Shown here in pieces: positions 1 through 6,764 of a stretch of DNA of 11,672 bases. The notes beneath the pieces were generated by a model. The model did not search any database. It worked only from the letters and a program-made list of their open reading frames with translations, and was not told the DNA's origin. This stretch comes from Aromatoleum sp. (lineage in GTDB: Bacteria > Pseudomonadota > Gammaproteobacteria > Burkholderiales > Casimicrobiaceae). The stretch is from assembly GCA_010365205.1 (NCBI GenBank), contig JAAFGU010000041.1:6288-17959 (forward strand). Reading direction: 5' to 3'. A program made the position numbers and the translations under genes. Each line of letters starts with the position of its first letter. Positions within the stretch are counted from its first letter, which is position 1.

Positions 1-300
1 AAGCCGCTCCCCCGCCAGCGAATCGCCGCAGCGGAGGTGATGGTCAAGAAACGATAGGGGAGCACCGACGGTAAACGTGTGAAGCCACAGGGCAACCTTG
101 GCGAGCTCGACCGCCATGGGATTCTTGTCGACGCCGTGGATAACACGCTTCAAGATCATGCGGCGCACGATGTGCCGGTCGTCGAGCTGGGCGGGGTCGA
201 TGGCCCAGCGTTGTGACCGTCCAGCGGCGAGGACGCGGTCGCGGATGTCGGCGATTCGCCCCGCCAGCGGAGAGACCCAGGGATTGGTAATTTGCTTTGC
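1..300 (-). pseudogene. Remnant of a restriction-type (Eco57I/PglX-like) DNA adenine methyltransferase, truncated and running off the left edge
   Basis: Translating the minus strand from about 300 down to 1 gives an uninterrupted stretch with the conserved core of large class I DNA methyltransferases found in type IIG and BREX/Pgl-type systems. Visible pieces are WVSPLAGRIADIR, then DDRHIVRRMILKRVIHGVD, then KNPMAVELAKVALWLHTF, then LSFLDHHLRCGDSLAG. These are the post-motif-I SAM-pocket segments that normally precede the NPPY catalytic motif, which would lie beyond position 1. The frame stays open upstream to about 567, but the translation between 300 and 567 loses all family character, and motif I (DPACGSG-type) is absent in every minus frame there. 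I therefore read this as a 5'-truncated remnant rather than a live gene. It is read from internal sequence only, so a frameshift or an assembly join near 300 would look the same. Family assignment is confident; non-functionality is an inference. Confidence 0.72.
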
Positions 301-916
301 CCACCGCTGTGCGCCTACGATTTCGGTCGCGCCGCATCGGCTCGCCGCCCGACGTTCGCTGGAGGTCGAGCGACACGTCACGGTGCAAGAAGTCATGGAG
401 CAAGCCATCATCGCTGCCTTGCGTGCGGCCGGGGAGATGCCCGGGAAGTAGTGACTACGACGGGCGCGATCGCCTCGGTGCCGAAAGAGCAACCTCCCGC
501 GGCGCCGCGCGGTCCGCGTCCGAAGCTGGTGTGTTGGCTTCGGTCACATCATGCGGTCCGAGTTGCGCTACGTCGGGCTCGGCTCGCTCTCTGGCCCGGG
601 ATCCGATCAGCACACGGCACCAGAGGCCGCGAGAGCTCGCCGACAGCGTTTTCGCTCTCCCTACCTAGCTTGGCCGCGGTTCAGGTGCACTGAAGGGTGG
701 CAATCGAGTCGCGCGCGATTCTGTCCCGTCGTCGTGCTCGAGGGGGGTTGCCATTCAGCGTAGATGGCGATGGCGACAAGCCGCCGCCAGTGAGCGTCGA
801 TGGATTTGCCACGCCGATCCGGCAGCTTTCGACCCACTCCGGCCATTCAATCTGCTCACTGCATTCCTCAGTCATTTGAGCGAACCGGCGCTTGTGTTGC
901 GCTGGGTGTAATAAGC
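301..916. other. Gene-poor stretch with no supported coding region
   Basis: About 600 bases hold only short, low-character open frames on both strands, rich in Arg/Ala/Ser as expected from random GC-rich DNA. A plus-strand frame ending at 451 (tail EVMEQAIIAALRAAGEMPGK) and a minus-strand frame starting at 875 (MTEECSEQIEWPEWVESCRI) look slightly protein-like, but I recognise neither and neither has a convincing ribosome binding site. The section between about 670 and 875 may be a dispersed intergenic repeat. That is an impression only and cannot be tested from one copy. Confidence 0.5.
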
Positions 917-925
917 GTCTATAAA
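897..925 (+). promoter_or_regulatory. Possible promoter for the TPR gene
   Basis: TTGCGC (897-902) and TATAAA (920-925) are separated by 17 bases, the optimal sigma-70 spacing. The -10 box is close to consensus, while the -35 box matches at only three of six positions. It lies about 150 bases upstream of the chosen start at 1074, which implies a long leader. The -10 box sits inside the left arm of a perfect inverted repeat. Confidence 0.3.
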
Positions 926-964
926 TTGCGTTCGTTCCTCACGGCATGCACCGTCTTTATAGAC
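917..964. repeat. Perfect 9-bp inverted repeat with a 30-bp spacer upstream of the TPR gene
   Basis: GTCTATAAA at 917-925 is matched by its exact reverse complement TTTATAGAC at 956-964. The spacer contains a second, smaller inverted repeat, ACGG (941-944) with CCGT (951-954). The left arm covers the putative -10 box. The arrangement could be a paired operator, an RNA stem in the leader, or chance, though AT-rich arms stand out in this GC-rich context. No regulator can be assigned. Confidence 0.55.
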
Positions 965-997
965 AATGCCTAAGCTTTCCTCTCTGCCGACACACGG

Positions 998-1014
998 GCA
1001 TCCCTTCTGGATGC
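998..1014 (+). other. Short leader hairpin
   Basis: GCATCC (998-1003) and GGATGC (1009-1014) form a perfect 6-bp stem with a 5-base loop (CTTCT) in the presumed 5' leader of the TPR gene, 59 bases before its start codon. There is no T-tract after it, so it is not an intrinsic terminator. Confidence 0.4.
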
Positions 1015-1062
1015 ATGTGCGTTCTCCGTGTAGCAAAAAACGTCATCCCGACAACGAACAAC

Positions 1063-1067
1063 GGAGG
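1063..1067 (+). promoter_or_regulatory. Ribosome binding site that fixes the TPR gene start at 1074
   Basis: GGAGG is placed 6 bases before ATG at 1074. The frame is also open up to an ATG at 966, but that earlier start has no Shine-Dalgarno sequence and would put 36 odd residues in front of a clear signal peptide. The later start is the better one. Confidence 0.85.
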
Positions 1068-1073
1068 CATATC

Positions 1074-2699
1074 ATGAAACACCTCCCACGCCTGCTGCTG
1101 CTCATCGCCGTGCAAGCCGCTTTAATGGTCGTGCCCGCGTGGGCGGACGACGAGCAATCCCGCGACCTCAAGCCCGTCGGGGAAAAACTTGGGACGGTAC
1201 GTTTCCCCACCTCGTGCACCCCGGCGGCCCAGCGGCAGTTCGAGCGCGCCGTGGCGCTGCTGCATTCGTTCTGGTTCTCGGAATCGAGCAAGGCGTTTGC
1301 GGCCATCGCGCAGACCGACCCGAGTTGCGGAATAGCGCACTGGGGCAGTGCCGTGACGTTGTTCGGCAATCCGTTTACCTGGCCCCTGACCGGCAATGCC
1401 CTGACAGACGGCTGGGCGGCGGTGGAAAGAGCGAAGGCAGCCGGCGCCAAGACCGCACGAGAGCAGGACTACATCGCGGCCGTCGAGGCGTTCTACAAAG
1501 ACGCGGACAAGATCGACCACCGCACGCGCGCCCTCGCGTATGAGAAGGCGATGGAACAGGTTGCGCAGCGCTATCCCGACGACACCGAAGCATCGATTTT
1601 CTACGCCCTGGCGCTGAACACGACGGCGCTCGCGACCGACAAAACGTATGCTAACCAGCTCAAGGCGGCGGCGATACTCGAAATAGTGTTCAAGGGCCAG
1701 CCCAATCATCCGGGCGCGGCACATTACCTGATCCACAGCTATGACTATCCGCCGATCGCCGAGAAGGGCCTTCCGGCCGCGCGCAGTTATGCCGAAATCG
1801 CGCCGTCCGCGCCACACGCATTGCACATGCCCTCGCACATCTTCACGCGGCGGGGATTCTGGCAGGATTCGATCGAAAGCAACCTGAAATCGAAGAACTC
1901 CACCGACAACCATTTTGACCGTCTGCACGCCATGGACTACCTGGTGTACGCCTACCTGCAAAACGGCCAGGACGGGAAGGCAAGCGCGGTGAGCGATGAG
2001 GTGAAGGGGTTCAAGAAGGTCAATTCGGAGAGCTTCCCCGCCGCCTTCGCGCTGGCGGCGATCCCGGCGCGCTTCGCACTTGAGCGGGCCCGCTGGGGCG
2101 AAGCAGCGAAGCTGGCGCTGCACCCGAACGAGCTCGACTACCCGTGGGCAAGCTTTCCCCACGCCGAAGCCGTTTTGACATTTGCCCGTGCCATCGGGGC
2201 CGCTCGTAGCGGCGACGTCGCCGCGGCGCGCAGCGACCTTGCGAGGCTCAAGACGTTGAAAGAAAACCTCGTGCAAGCAAAGAACAATTACTGGTCCGGG
2301 CAGGTAGAGATTCAGATCCAGGCCGCTTCCGCGTTGGCAGCCTACGCCGAGGGCAAGAAGGAAGAAGCGCTGGCGTTGATGCGCGCGGCAGCGGATATGG
2401 AGGACGCCACCGAGAAACATCCCGTCGTGCCAGGTCCCCTCATCCCGGCTCGCGAACTACTGGGCGACATGCTGCTGGAGCTGCAATTGCCGGCGCAGGC
2501 GCTGACGGAATTCGAGGCCTCGGCGCAGCGCGAACCAAATCGGCTGCGCGGCTACTACGGCGCGGCCAGAGCAGCGGAAATGGCGAACGACGGGCAAAAA
2601 GCGACAGCTTATTACGCAAAGCTCGCGGAGCTCGCGCTGGGCGCAGATAGTGAGCGGCCGGAATTCCGACAAGCGAAAGCTTATTTGGCGAAGAAGTAG
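1074..2699 (+). CDS. Secreted tetratricopeptide-repeat protein of unknown function
   Basis: The product is 541 residues. Residues 1-24 are a signal peptide: basic MKHLPR, a hydrophobic core, then an AWA cleavage site before DDEQ. The mature protein should be periplasmic. The rest is almost entirely alpha-helical. TPR-like helical pairs are visible around residues 52-90, 160-215, 290-345 and 455-530. Two histidine-rich motifs stand out in the centre: NHPGAAHYLIHSYD (211-224) and HALHMPSHIF (248-257), with further His at 280 and 285. These motifs characterise a family of secreted bacterial TPR proteins usually annotated only as 'tetratricopeptide repeat protein'. The His cluster may bind metal or a ligand, which is inference. 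The gene stands alone, with no partner on its strand and the nearest downstream feature a tRNA on the other strand. The start at 1074 is chosen for its GGAGG site and signal peptide. TPR and secretion are secure; the molecular role is unknown. Confidence 0.93.
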   Translation: MKHLPRLLLLIAVQAALMVVPAWADDEQSRDLKPVGEKLGTVRFPTSCTPAAQRQFERAVALLHSFWFSESSKAFAAIAQTDPSCGIAHWGSAVTLFGNPFTWPLTGNALTDGWAAVERAKAAGAKTAREQDYIAAVEAFYKDADKIDHRTRALAYEKAMEQVAQRYPDDTEASIFYALALNTTALATDKTYANQLKAAAILEIVFKGQPNHPGAAHYLIHSYDYPPIAEKGLPAARSYAEIAPSAPHALHMPSHIFTRRGFWQDSIESNLKSKNSTDNHFDRLHAMDYLVYAYLQNGQDGKASAVSDEVKGFKKVNSESFPAAFALAAIPARFALERARWGEAAKLALHPNELDYPWASFPHAEAVLTFARAIGAARSGDVAAARSDLARLKTLKENLVQAKNNYWSGQVEIQIQAASALAAYAEGKKEEALALMRAAADMEDATEKHPVVPGPLIPARELLGDMLLELQLPAQALTEFEASAQREPNRLRGYYGAARAAEMANDGQKATAYYAKLAELALGADSERPEFRQAKAYLAKK

Positions 2700-3061
2700 C
2701 GCTCCACTGTACGTGGAACGAGCCATAGAAGGGCGGTTCGCCGATGAATCACCTCGTCGACGAATGGAAGTTCGCCCATACGACGACGCCTCCCGGCTGG
2801 ACTTCACCTTGGCCGAGGGTCCGCTTCAGGCTGTTCTGACACATTCAAACGACGGCGCGACTGTCGCCAATGGTCGTTACAGGCCTTCAGCAAAAACGTC
2901 CGATCAAGAAAACGTTTTCGGCTTTACAGCGGCGGTGGCACCGGCAATAGTGCACATCAAGCCGTCGATGTCGGGCGGCTCCCAGTTTGGTTTGTCGCAG
3001 CCACAGAATTGCGGAACGAAACGCAACCGCTAAAACCGCCGCGACCCGCATGCATGTATAT
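2700..3061. other. Gene-free stretch between the TPR gene and the tRNA, with a 12-bp palindrome
   Basis: I see no supported coding region. A plus-strand frame from 2650 to 3033 overlaps the TPR gene's end out of frame and has no recognisable domain. A perfect 12-bp palindrome GAAAACGTTTTC lies at 2908-2919, and its right half also pairs with AAAACGT at 2893-2899. No stem followed by a T-tract was found that would serve as a terminator for the TPR gene. Confidence 0.45.
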
Positions 3062-3138
3062 TGGTGGCGAACCAGGGACTCGAACCCCGGACCAAAGGAT
3101 TATGATTCCTCTGCTCTAACCAGCTGAGCTAGTTCGCC
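3062..3138 (-). tRNA. tRNA with anticodon CAU (elongator Met, or Ile2 decoding AUA)
   Basis: Read on the minus strand, the acceptor arm GGCGAAC (3138-3132) pairs with GTTCGCC (3072-3066), followed by discriminator A and an encoded CCA (3064-3062). The D arm carries AGCTCAGCTGGTTAGAGC. The anticodon stem GAGGA/TCCTT closes a 7-base loop ATCATAA with anticodon CAT. The T arm is CCGGG-GTTCGAGT-CCCTGG-like. Total length is 77 bases including CCA. It is not an initiator tRNA, because position 1 pairs with position 72. CAU elongators can be Met or the lysidine-modified Ile2, and sequence alone does not settle this here. A32 in the anticodon loop is less usual than C32. Confidence 0.96.
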
Positions 3139-3210
3139 AAGGGGCAGGATTGTAATCGATTCCATCTCCTTTGGTCAAAGCGGCGCGGCGTGTCGCAGGG
3201 GACAGCGGCC

Positions 3211-3435
3211 ATGCCCGCCTGGCTGCCGTACGCGCCATGGCACGTCCTGGCCGCCCTTCCTTTGGCCGTTCTCGCCGCCTATACGATGTGCGGCGCGACC
3301 GGCTTCGGCTCGTCGATCATCGCGGTGCCGGCGCTGACGCATTTCTTTCCGCTGACATTCGCCGTCCCGTTGGTCACCGCTCTGGATTTCGTTGCGACGA
3401 CCAATGCGAGCCGCGTCGGGATCGATCGCACGAGT
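3211..3435 (+). pseudogene. Truncated 5' end of a TauE/SafE-family membrane permease
   Basis: From ATG 3211 (AGGGGA at 3197-3202 is a plausible ribosome binding site) the frame encodes about 75 residues typical of the N-terminus of TauE/SafE (DUF81) transporters. It has a first hydrophobic helix VLAALPLAVLAAYTMCG, the family's glycine-rich TGFGSSIIAVPAL turn, and a second helix leading to VPLVTALDFVATTNAS. A full family member has about 250 residues and 7-9 membrane segments. After about 3430 the frame continues to 3636, but with Arg/Pro/Cys-rich sequence lacking membrane character, and no other frame resumes the family. I read it as a gene cut off by replacement of its 3' part. The family usually exports sulfite, sulfonates or organic anions; the remnant cannot do so. 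Confidence 0.68.
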
Positions 3436-3637
3436 GGCCCGATTCGTCGCATGCCAGGAGCGCGCGGGGTGGAAGCAAACCTGCAGCGGATTCCAGTACG
3501 ACGCCTCTCCGAGTATCGGGCTACTCGTTGCGGGAACCCGGACGTCCTCCAGTGTCCCCGCTTCGGAGGGACTTTTTTTGCACGCTGCGGTTGCGATCGG
3601 CTCCGCGGCCCTCGCGCCCGGTCGCGCTGCCGGTAGG
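3436..3637. other. Non-coding block that replaces the 3' part of the TauE/SafE gene
   Basis: All three plus frames are open here, but none carries a recognisable domain or membrane segment, and the minus strand gives none either. The block runs up to the stop codon of the convergent operon at 3638. It holds a hairpin with a T-tract (3554-3579). The sequence resembles the kind of dispersed intergenic repeat that yields spurious open frames, but a single copy cannot show that. Confidence 0.4.
3554..3579 (+). terminator. Candidate intrinsic terminator facing rightward
   Basis: GTCC then CCG-CTT-CGG then AG-GGAC form a stem with a two-base bulge, followed directly by seven T residues (3573-3579). 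It reads on the plus strand, so it would end transcription coming from the truncated TauE/SafE gene and shield the convergent operon end at 3638. On the minus strand the run of A precedes the hairpin and would not terminate the operon. Confidence 0.55.
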
Positions 3638-4078
3638 CTAACCCAGCCTGCGTTTGAGGTAGCGCATCACCGGTCCGATCAGCGGCAGCTTCGCGTAGAG
3701 CTCCTCAGCGGCGTCCCAGTAATCCCGGTGATAGACGATGCGGCCTTCCGCGTCGAACTTGAGGTGCGACGCGCCGTGGATTGCGTGCACGGTATCCGGC
3801 CTGTACCTGCGCATCCTGAAAGTGAAGTCCCAGGTCAGCAGCGCGGCGCTCTCGTCGACGACCTTGTCCCCGATCGCGAACCTGCAGTCGGCGAGATTTT
3901 CGAACATGTGCGCGAAAATCCGCTGAATCTCGGCGACCCCGCGAACGTCGTTGAACGGGTCGCGGAAATACGCGTTCGCCGCGTAGACCTCGGGAAGCCG
4001 CGCGATGTCCCCGGGCGCCAGTGCCTCGTAGAACGCGATGGCGCGCCCGACGGCATCCTGGATTCCGGCCGTACTCAC
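3638..4078 (-). CDS. SnoaL/NTF2-like protein, last gene of the lipid-modification operon
   Basis: The product is 146 residues with the cone-shaped NTF2 fold layout: N-terminal helices with AIAFYEALAPGDIARLPEVY (13-32), the typical FRDPFNDVRG segment (38-47), then curved-sheet strands ending in GRIVYHRDYWDAAEELY (112-128). Members are small ligand-binding proteins or isomerase/hydratase-type enzymes. Asp40 and the His/Asp pair at 117/119 are candidates for the pocket, which is inference. The start is GTG at 4078, and its GTGA overlaps the TGA of the upstream dehydrogenase by 4 bases, indicating translational coupling. NTF2-like genes of this kind accompany RpoE-ChrR clusters in other proteobacteria. 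The C-terminal LIGPVMRYLKRRLG is basic and amphipathic and could touch the membrane. The fold is clear; the substrate is unknown. Confidence 0.88.
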   Translation of the reverse strand: MSTAGIQDAVGRAIAFYEALAPGDIARLPEVYAANAYFRDPFNDVRGVAEIQRIFAHMFENLADCRFAIGDKVVDESAALLTWDFTFRMRRYRPDTVHAIHGASHLKFDAEGRIVYHRDYWDAAEELYAKLPLIGPVMRYLKRRLG

Positions 4079-4860
4079 AGTCCGGTCGCCTTGCGCACCG
4101 CGGCGAAGTACAGGCGATACGGCAGCAGGCGCAGGAATTTGAGCTGCCGCGTGAATGCGCGCGGGAAGTGAATCTCGAAGTCGCCGCGCTCGATGCCGGC
4201 GATGATTTCCTGCGCCGCCTCGTCGGCGGTGATGAGGTGCGGCATGTTGAACTGGTTCTTCTCGGTCAACGGTGTGGCGACGAATCCGGGGTTGATCAGG
4301 TAGACCCCGAATCCCCGGGGCTGCAGGTCGAGGTAGAGCGTCTCCGTAAAGTTGATCAGTCCCGCCTTCGACGCGCCGTAGATCAGCGCCTTGGGCAGGC
4401 CGCGATACCCGGCGACGCTGGACACGATACCGATCGCCCCCGTGCCCTGCGCGAGCAGCCCGGGCAGCACCGCGGCGACCGTCGCGATCGGCCCGTTGAG
4501 ATTCACCTCCAGCAGCGCGTCAGCCTCCGCTTCGTTCAATTCCCAGGCGCGGATCTCCTTGTGCGTTCCGGCGACAATGAGCACGAGATCGCAGCCGCCC
4601 CACTCGGCCCGGATCCGCTCCCACGCGGCGGCGACATCCGATCCTTGCGTGAAATCGAGGGGCGCGATCAGCGCACGCGGATCCCCCGCGGCAACAGCGC
4701 GAAGCTTGTCTTCCGACCGCGCCGAAATCGCGACGCGCGCACCCGCGCGCAGCAGTTCCTGCGCCGTCGCGGCTCCGATTCCGTACGACGCGCCAATTAC
4801 CCAGACGCGGACACGGGGCCAGGGGGCCAGAAGCGGATTGAGCGGCGCGAACAAGCCCAT
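4075..4860 (-). CDS. Short-chain dehydrogenase/reductase
   Basis: The product is 261 residues, the usual length for a classical SDR. The Rossmann motif GASYGIG lies at 23-29, followed by the NADP-preferring arrangement SARSEDKL (46-53). The LIVAGT segment (94-99) replaces the usual NNAG. The catalytic residues are Ser148 in IVSSVAGY and Tyr161/Lys165 in YGASK. The sequence PGFVATPLT (191-199) is the typical substrate-loop entry. The C-terminal tail, from about 232, is basic and hydrophobic (RQLKFLRLLPYRLYFAAVRK) and may anchor the protein to the membrane, fitting a lipid substrate. The start ATG at 4860 follows the stop of the DUF3833 gene by 5 bases. The frame is open far upstream, but that region is the DUF3833 gene in another frame. 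It probably oxidises or reduces a hydroxy/keto intermediate of the operon's pathway, which is inference from context. Confidence 0.93.
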   Translation of the reverse strand: MGLFAPLNPLLAPWPRVRVWVIGASYGIGAATAQELLRAGARVAISARSEDKLRAVAAGDPRALIAPLDFTQGSDVAAAWERIRAEWGGCDLVLIVAGTHKEIRAWELNEAEADALLEVNLNGPIATVAAVLPGLLAQGTGAIGIVSSVAGYRGLPKALIYGASKAGLINFTETLYLDLQPRGFGVYLINPGFVATPLTEKNQFNMPHLITADEAAQEIIAGIERGDFEIHFPRAFTRQLKFLRLLPYRLYFAAVRKATGL

Positions 4861-4865
4861 CGCGG

Positions 4866-5390
4866 TCAGCGCTTGCGGAACGACAGCGTCACTTCGCCCA
4901 CGCGGAGGCCGAACTTGGACATCGTCGTCCGGTTGAGCATCGTGTTCTCGTCGATCAGGTACATCCAGTCGTCCATGTCCATGTTCCACACCCGGCCGTC
5001 GACCGGCAGTGCCAGCAAGTAGTTCCAGTGCAGCGCATTGCCCTGCGCCTGCCCGAGCGCGTTGCCCACGACATCGGCTGCGGTTCCGGTATAGCGGTCG
5101 CCGTCCTTCACCAGCGTCCAGACGCGGTTCTGCTTTTCGCCGTCGGCGTACTCGAAGTGCTCGTCGAGCGTCCCGCGGTTCCCTTCCCACTTCGCGTCGA
5201 TACGCACGTGGAAGCGCTTGACCACTTTCCCCGAACGATCCTGGAACATGCCCCAGCCATCGATCGTGCCGGTGAAATATTGTGCGAGGTCGAGCGCAGG
5301 TTTTTCGGACCGGTATTCGCCGACGTCGGTCGTCGCGCAACCGAAGAGCCCGGCGACGGCAAACAGGGCGAGCGTGGATTTTTGGATCAT
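4866..5390 (-). CDS. DUF3833 family lipoprotein
   Basis: The product is 174 residues with a lipoprotein signal peptide: MIQKSTLALFAVAGLFGC with the lipobox Cys at position 18 (LFGC), then a mature protein starting CATTDVGEY. The body matches the DUF3833 pattern: LAQYFTGTIDGWGMFQDRSG (35-54), RFHVRIDAKWEG (59-70), DEHFEYADGEKQNRVW (76-91) and the acidic WNMDMDDWMYLIDENTMLNR (135-154). Such beta-rich, lipocalin-like lipoproteins may bind a lipid, but no function is established. Its ATG at 5390 forms an ATGA overlap with the TGA of the MFS gene. GGAGAGG upstream gives a good ribosome binding site. DUF3833 genes recur beside CFA-like enzymes and DUF1365 in ChrR-type clusters, supporting an envelope-lipid role. 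Confidence 0.92.
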   Translation of the reverse strand: MIQKSTLALFAVAGLFGCATTDVGEYRSEKPALDLAQYFTGTIDGWGMFQDRSGKVVKRFHVRIDAKWEGNRGTLDEHFEYADGEKQNRVWTLVKDGDRYTGTAADVVGNALGQAQGNALHWNYLLALPVDGRVWNMDMDDWMYLIDENTMLNRTTMSKFGLRVGEVTLSFRKR

Positions 5391-6697
5391 GAACCTCTCC
5401 TGGTCAAAGCGTGGAACCGACAGAGTGCGGCGAGTGCGCCGAGTTTTAGCACGCAGGGTACCGCGGCGTAGACAAAGGCGAGCGCCCCGAGAGCTGTCGA
5501 TGATTTCGTGCCGGGAGCGTAGCCGAGGAACGCGAGCAGCGGCAGCCCGATCCCGGCGGCGAGCGCGAGGTTCAGCTTCGTCGCCAGCGTCCAAAGTCCG
5601 AAATAGGCGCCGGCCGGGCGAGGGTGCGAATCGCGGCCGATCACGTCCGCGAGCAGCGACGGCGGCAGCGCGAGGTCCGCGCCGAGCGCGAGTCCGGACA
5701 CGACGCAGATTGCCGCGTACGCCGTGGTGTCGCCCGCAGACAGACCCCACGCCCAAACGAACGCGACGATGGCGGCGACCATTGCGACGGCCCAGGCTTG
5801 GGCCTTTCCGATCCGTTCCGACAAGCGCACCCACAGCGGCAGTCCCGCGGCGCCCGCGATGAAGTACAGCGCAAGAAAAAGACCCTGCTTTGCGTCGGCG
5901 ACGAGCACGTCGGCGATGAAGAACAAAACCAGTGTGGCCGGGATTGCCGACGCGATGCCATTGGCCATGAACGCGGCGAGGAGACGTCGAAACAGGGGGT
6001 CGGCCAGCGGCGCCGTAAGCGCCCCCCAGGTTTTGGCCGACGCGACGGCGAGGCGGGGCGCCGCCGGCGCGTGCATCGTCACGGCGAGGCATAGCAGCGC
6101 GAAGCCCGCGTAGAACCCGGCGAATATAGGGAGACCGGTCTCCGGATGACCGGGCGCGCCGAGCAAGGTCGGAGTTACGCTCGCCACGACGACACCGACC
6201 AGCGCCAGCCCCTCGCGCACGGCGGTGATACGCGTGCGCTCGGCCGCGTGCTGTGACAATTCGGCACCCCAAGCGTTGTGGTTGATGGTCGCCAGCGAGA
6301 ATGCTGCGTAGACGAGCGCGAGCGAGACGCCGAGCCAGACGATCAACGGACCCTGAGCGCGCGGGATCGGCAGAAACAGCGCTGCCATGCCGAGCGCCAG
6401 CGCCGGCGCGGCAGCCGCAATCAGCATCTTGCGCGAGGGGGCGCGATCGCTCCACACGCCCAGCAGCGGATCGAGAACGCCGTCGGCGAGTCGCAGCGCC
6501 AGAAGCAGCGCACCCAGCAGCGCAAGATCCACGCCGAGGTAGTCGCCGTAGAACTTTGGCAGGTGCACATAGAGTGGCAGCGCCGCCATCGCGAGCGGCA
6601 TCCCGAACAGTCCGTAGGCGAATAATGATCCGGTCGCCAAACGGGCTGTCGCGCCGGAAGCGCCTGCCCCGGCGGGACTCTTCTCGGCAAATCTCAC
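5387..6697 (-). CDS. MFS transporter of the GPH (MelB-like) cation-symporter type
   Basis: With a GTG start at 6697 the product is 436 residues with about 12 hydrophobic segments. The loop after the second helix reads RLADGVLDPLLGVWSDRAPSR. It corresponds to the MelB region that carries the cation-site aspartates; Asp72 and Asp76 match MelB Asp55 and Asp59 (numbering from memory). Further family features are NHNAWGAELS and ADVIGRDS with AYFGLWTLATKLNLALA near the C-terminus. The start is uncertain: the frame is open upstream to 6856, but that stretch overlaps the chalcone-isomerase-like gene and is Arg/Ser-rich junk, and GTG 6697 lacks a strong ribosome binding site. The 67-base gap before it is the widest in the operon. 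The stop overlaps the DUF3833 start (ATGA). It probably moves a lipid-derived or small organic compound; the substrate is unknown. Confidence 0.9.
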   Translation of the reverse strand: MRFAEKSPAGAGASGATARLATGSLFAYGLFGMPLAMAALPLYVHLPKFYGDYLGVDLALLGALLLALRLADGVLDPLLGVWSDRAPSRKMLIAAAAPALALGMAALFLPIPRAQGPLIVWLGVSLALVYAAFSLATINHNAWGAELSQHAAERTRITAVREGLALVGVVVASVTPTLLGAPGHPETGLPIFAGFYAGFALLCLAVTMHAPAAPRLAVASAKTWGALTAPLADPLFRRLLAAFMANGIASAIPATLVLFFIADVLVADAKQGLFLALYFIAGAAGLPLWVRLSERIGKAQAWAVAMVAAIVAFVWAWGLSAGDTTAYAAICVVSGLALGADLALPPSLLADVIGRDSHPRPAGAYFGLWTLATKLNLALAAGIGLPLLAFLGYAPGTKSSTALGALAFVYAAVPCVLKLGALAALCRFHALTRRGS

Positions 6698-6764
6698 GCC
6701 GTCTTGCCGGTTACGCGCGGCGGGCGCCGGCCACGACTCCTGCGCCCGGCTCCGGTCCGGACGT

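Noticed and set aside
98..451. Plus-strand frame of 117 codons at the left edge
   Set aside because: It overlaps the methyltransferase remnant antisense and has no recognisable domain; only its tail looks protein-like.
966..1073. Earlier start for the TPR protein at 966
   Set aside because: No ribosome binding site there, and it would bury the signal peptide behind 36 unrelated residues; GGAGG at 1063 supports 1074.
1122..2420. Minus-strand open frame of about 432 codons
   Set aside because: It is antisense to the TPR gene, which has signal peptide, ribosome binding site and family motifs.
2703..2717. Stem TCCAC/GTGGA just after the TPR stop as a terminator
   Set aside because: The stem is only 5 bp and no T-tract follows.
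2650..3033. Plus-strand frame of 127 codons after the TPR gene
   Set aside because: It starts inside the TPR gene out of frame, lacks a ribosome binding site and shows no domain.
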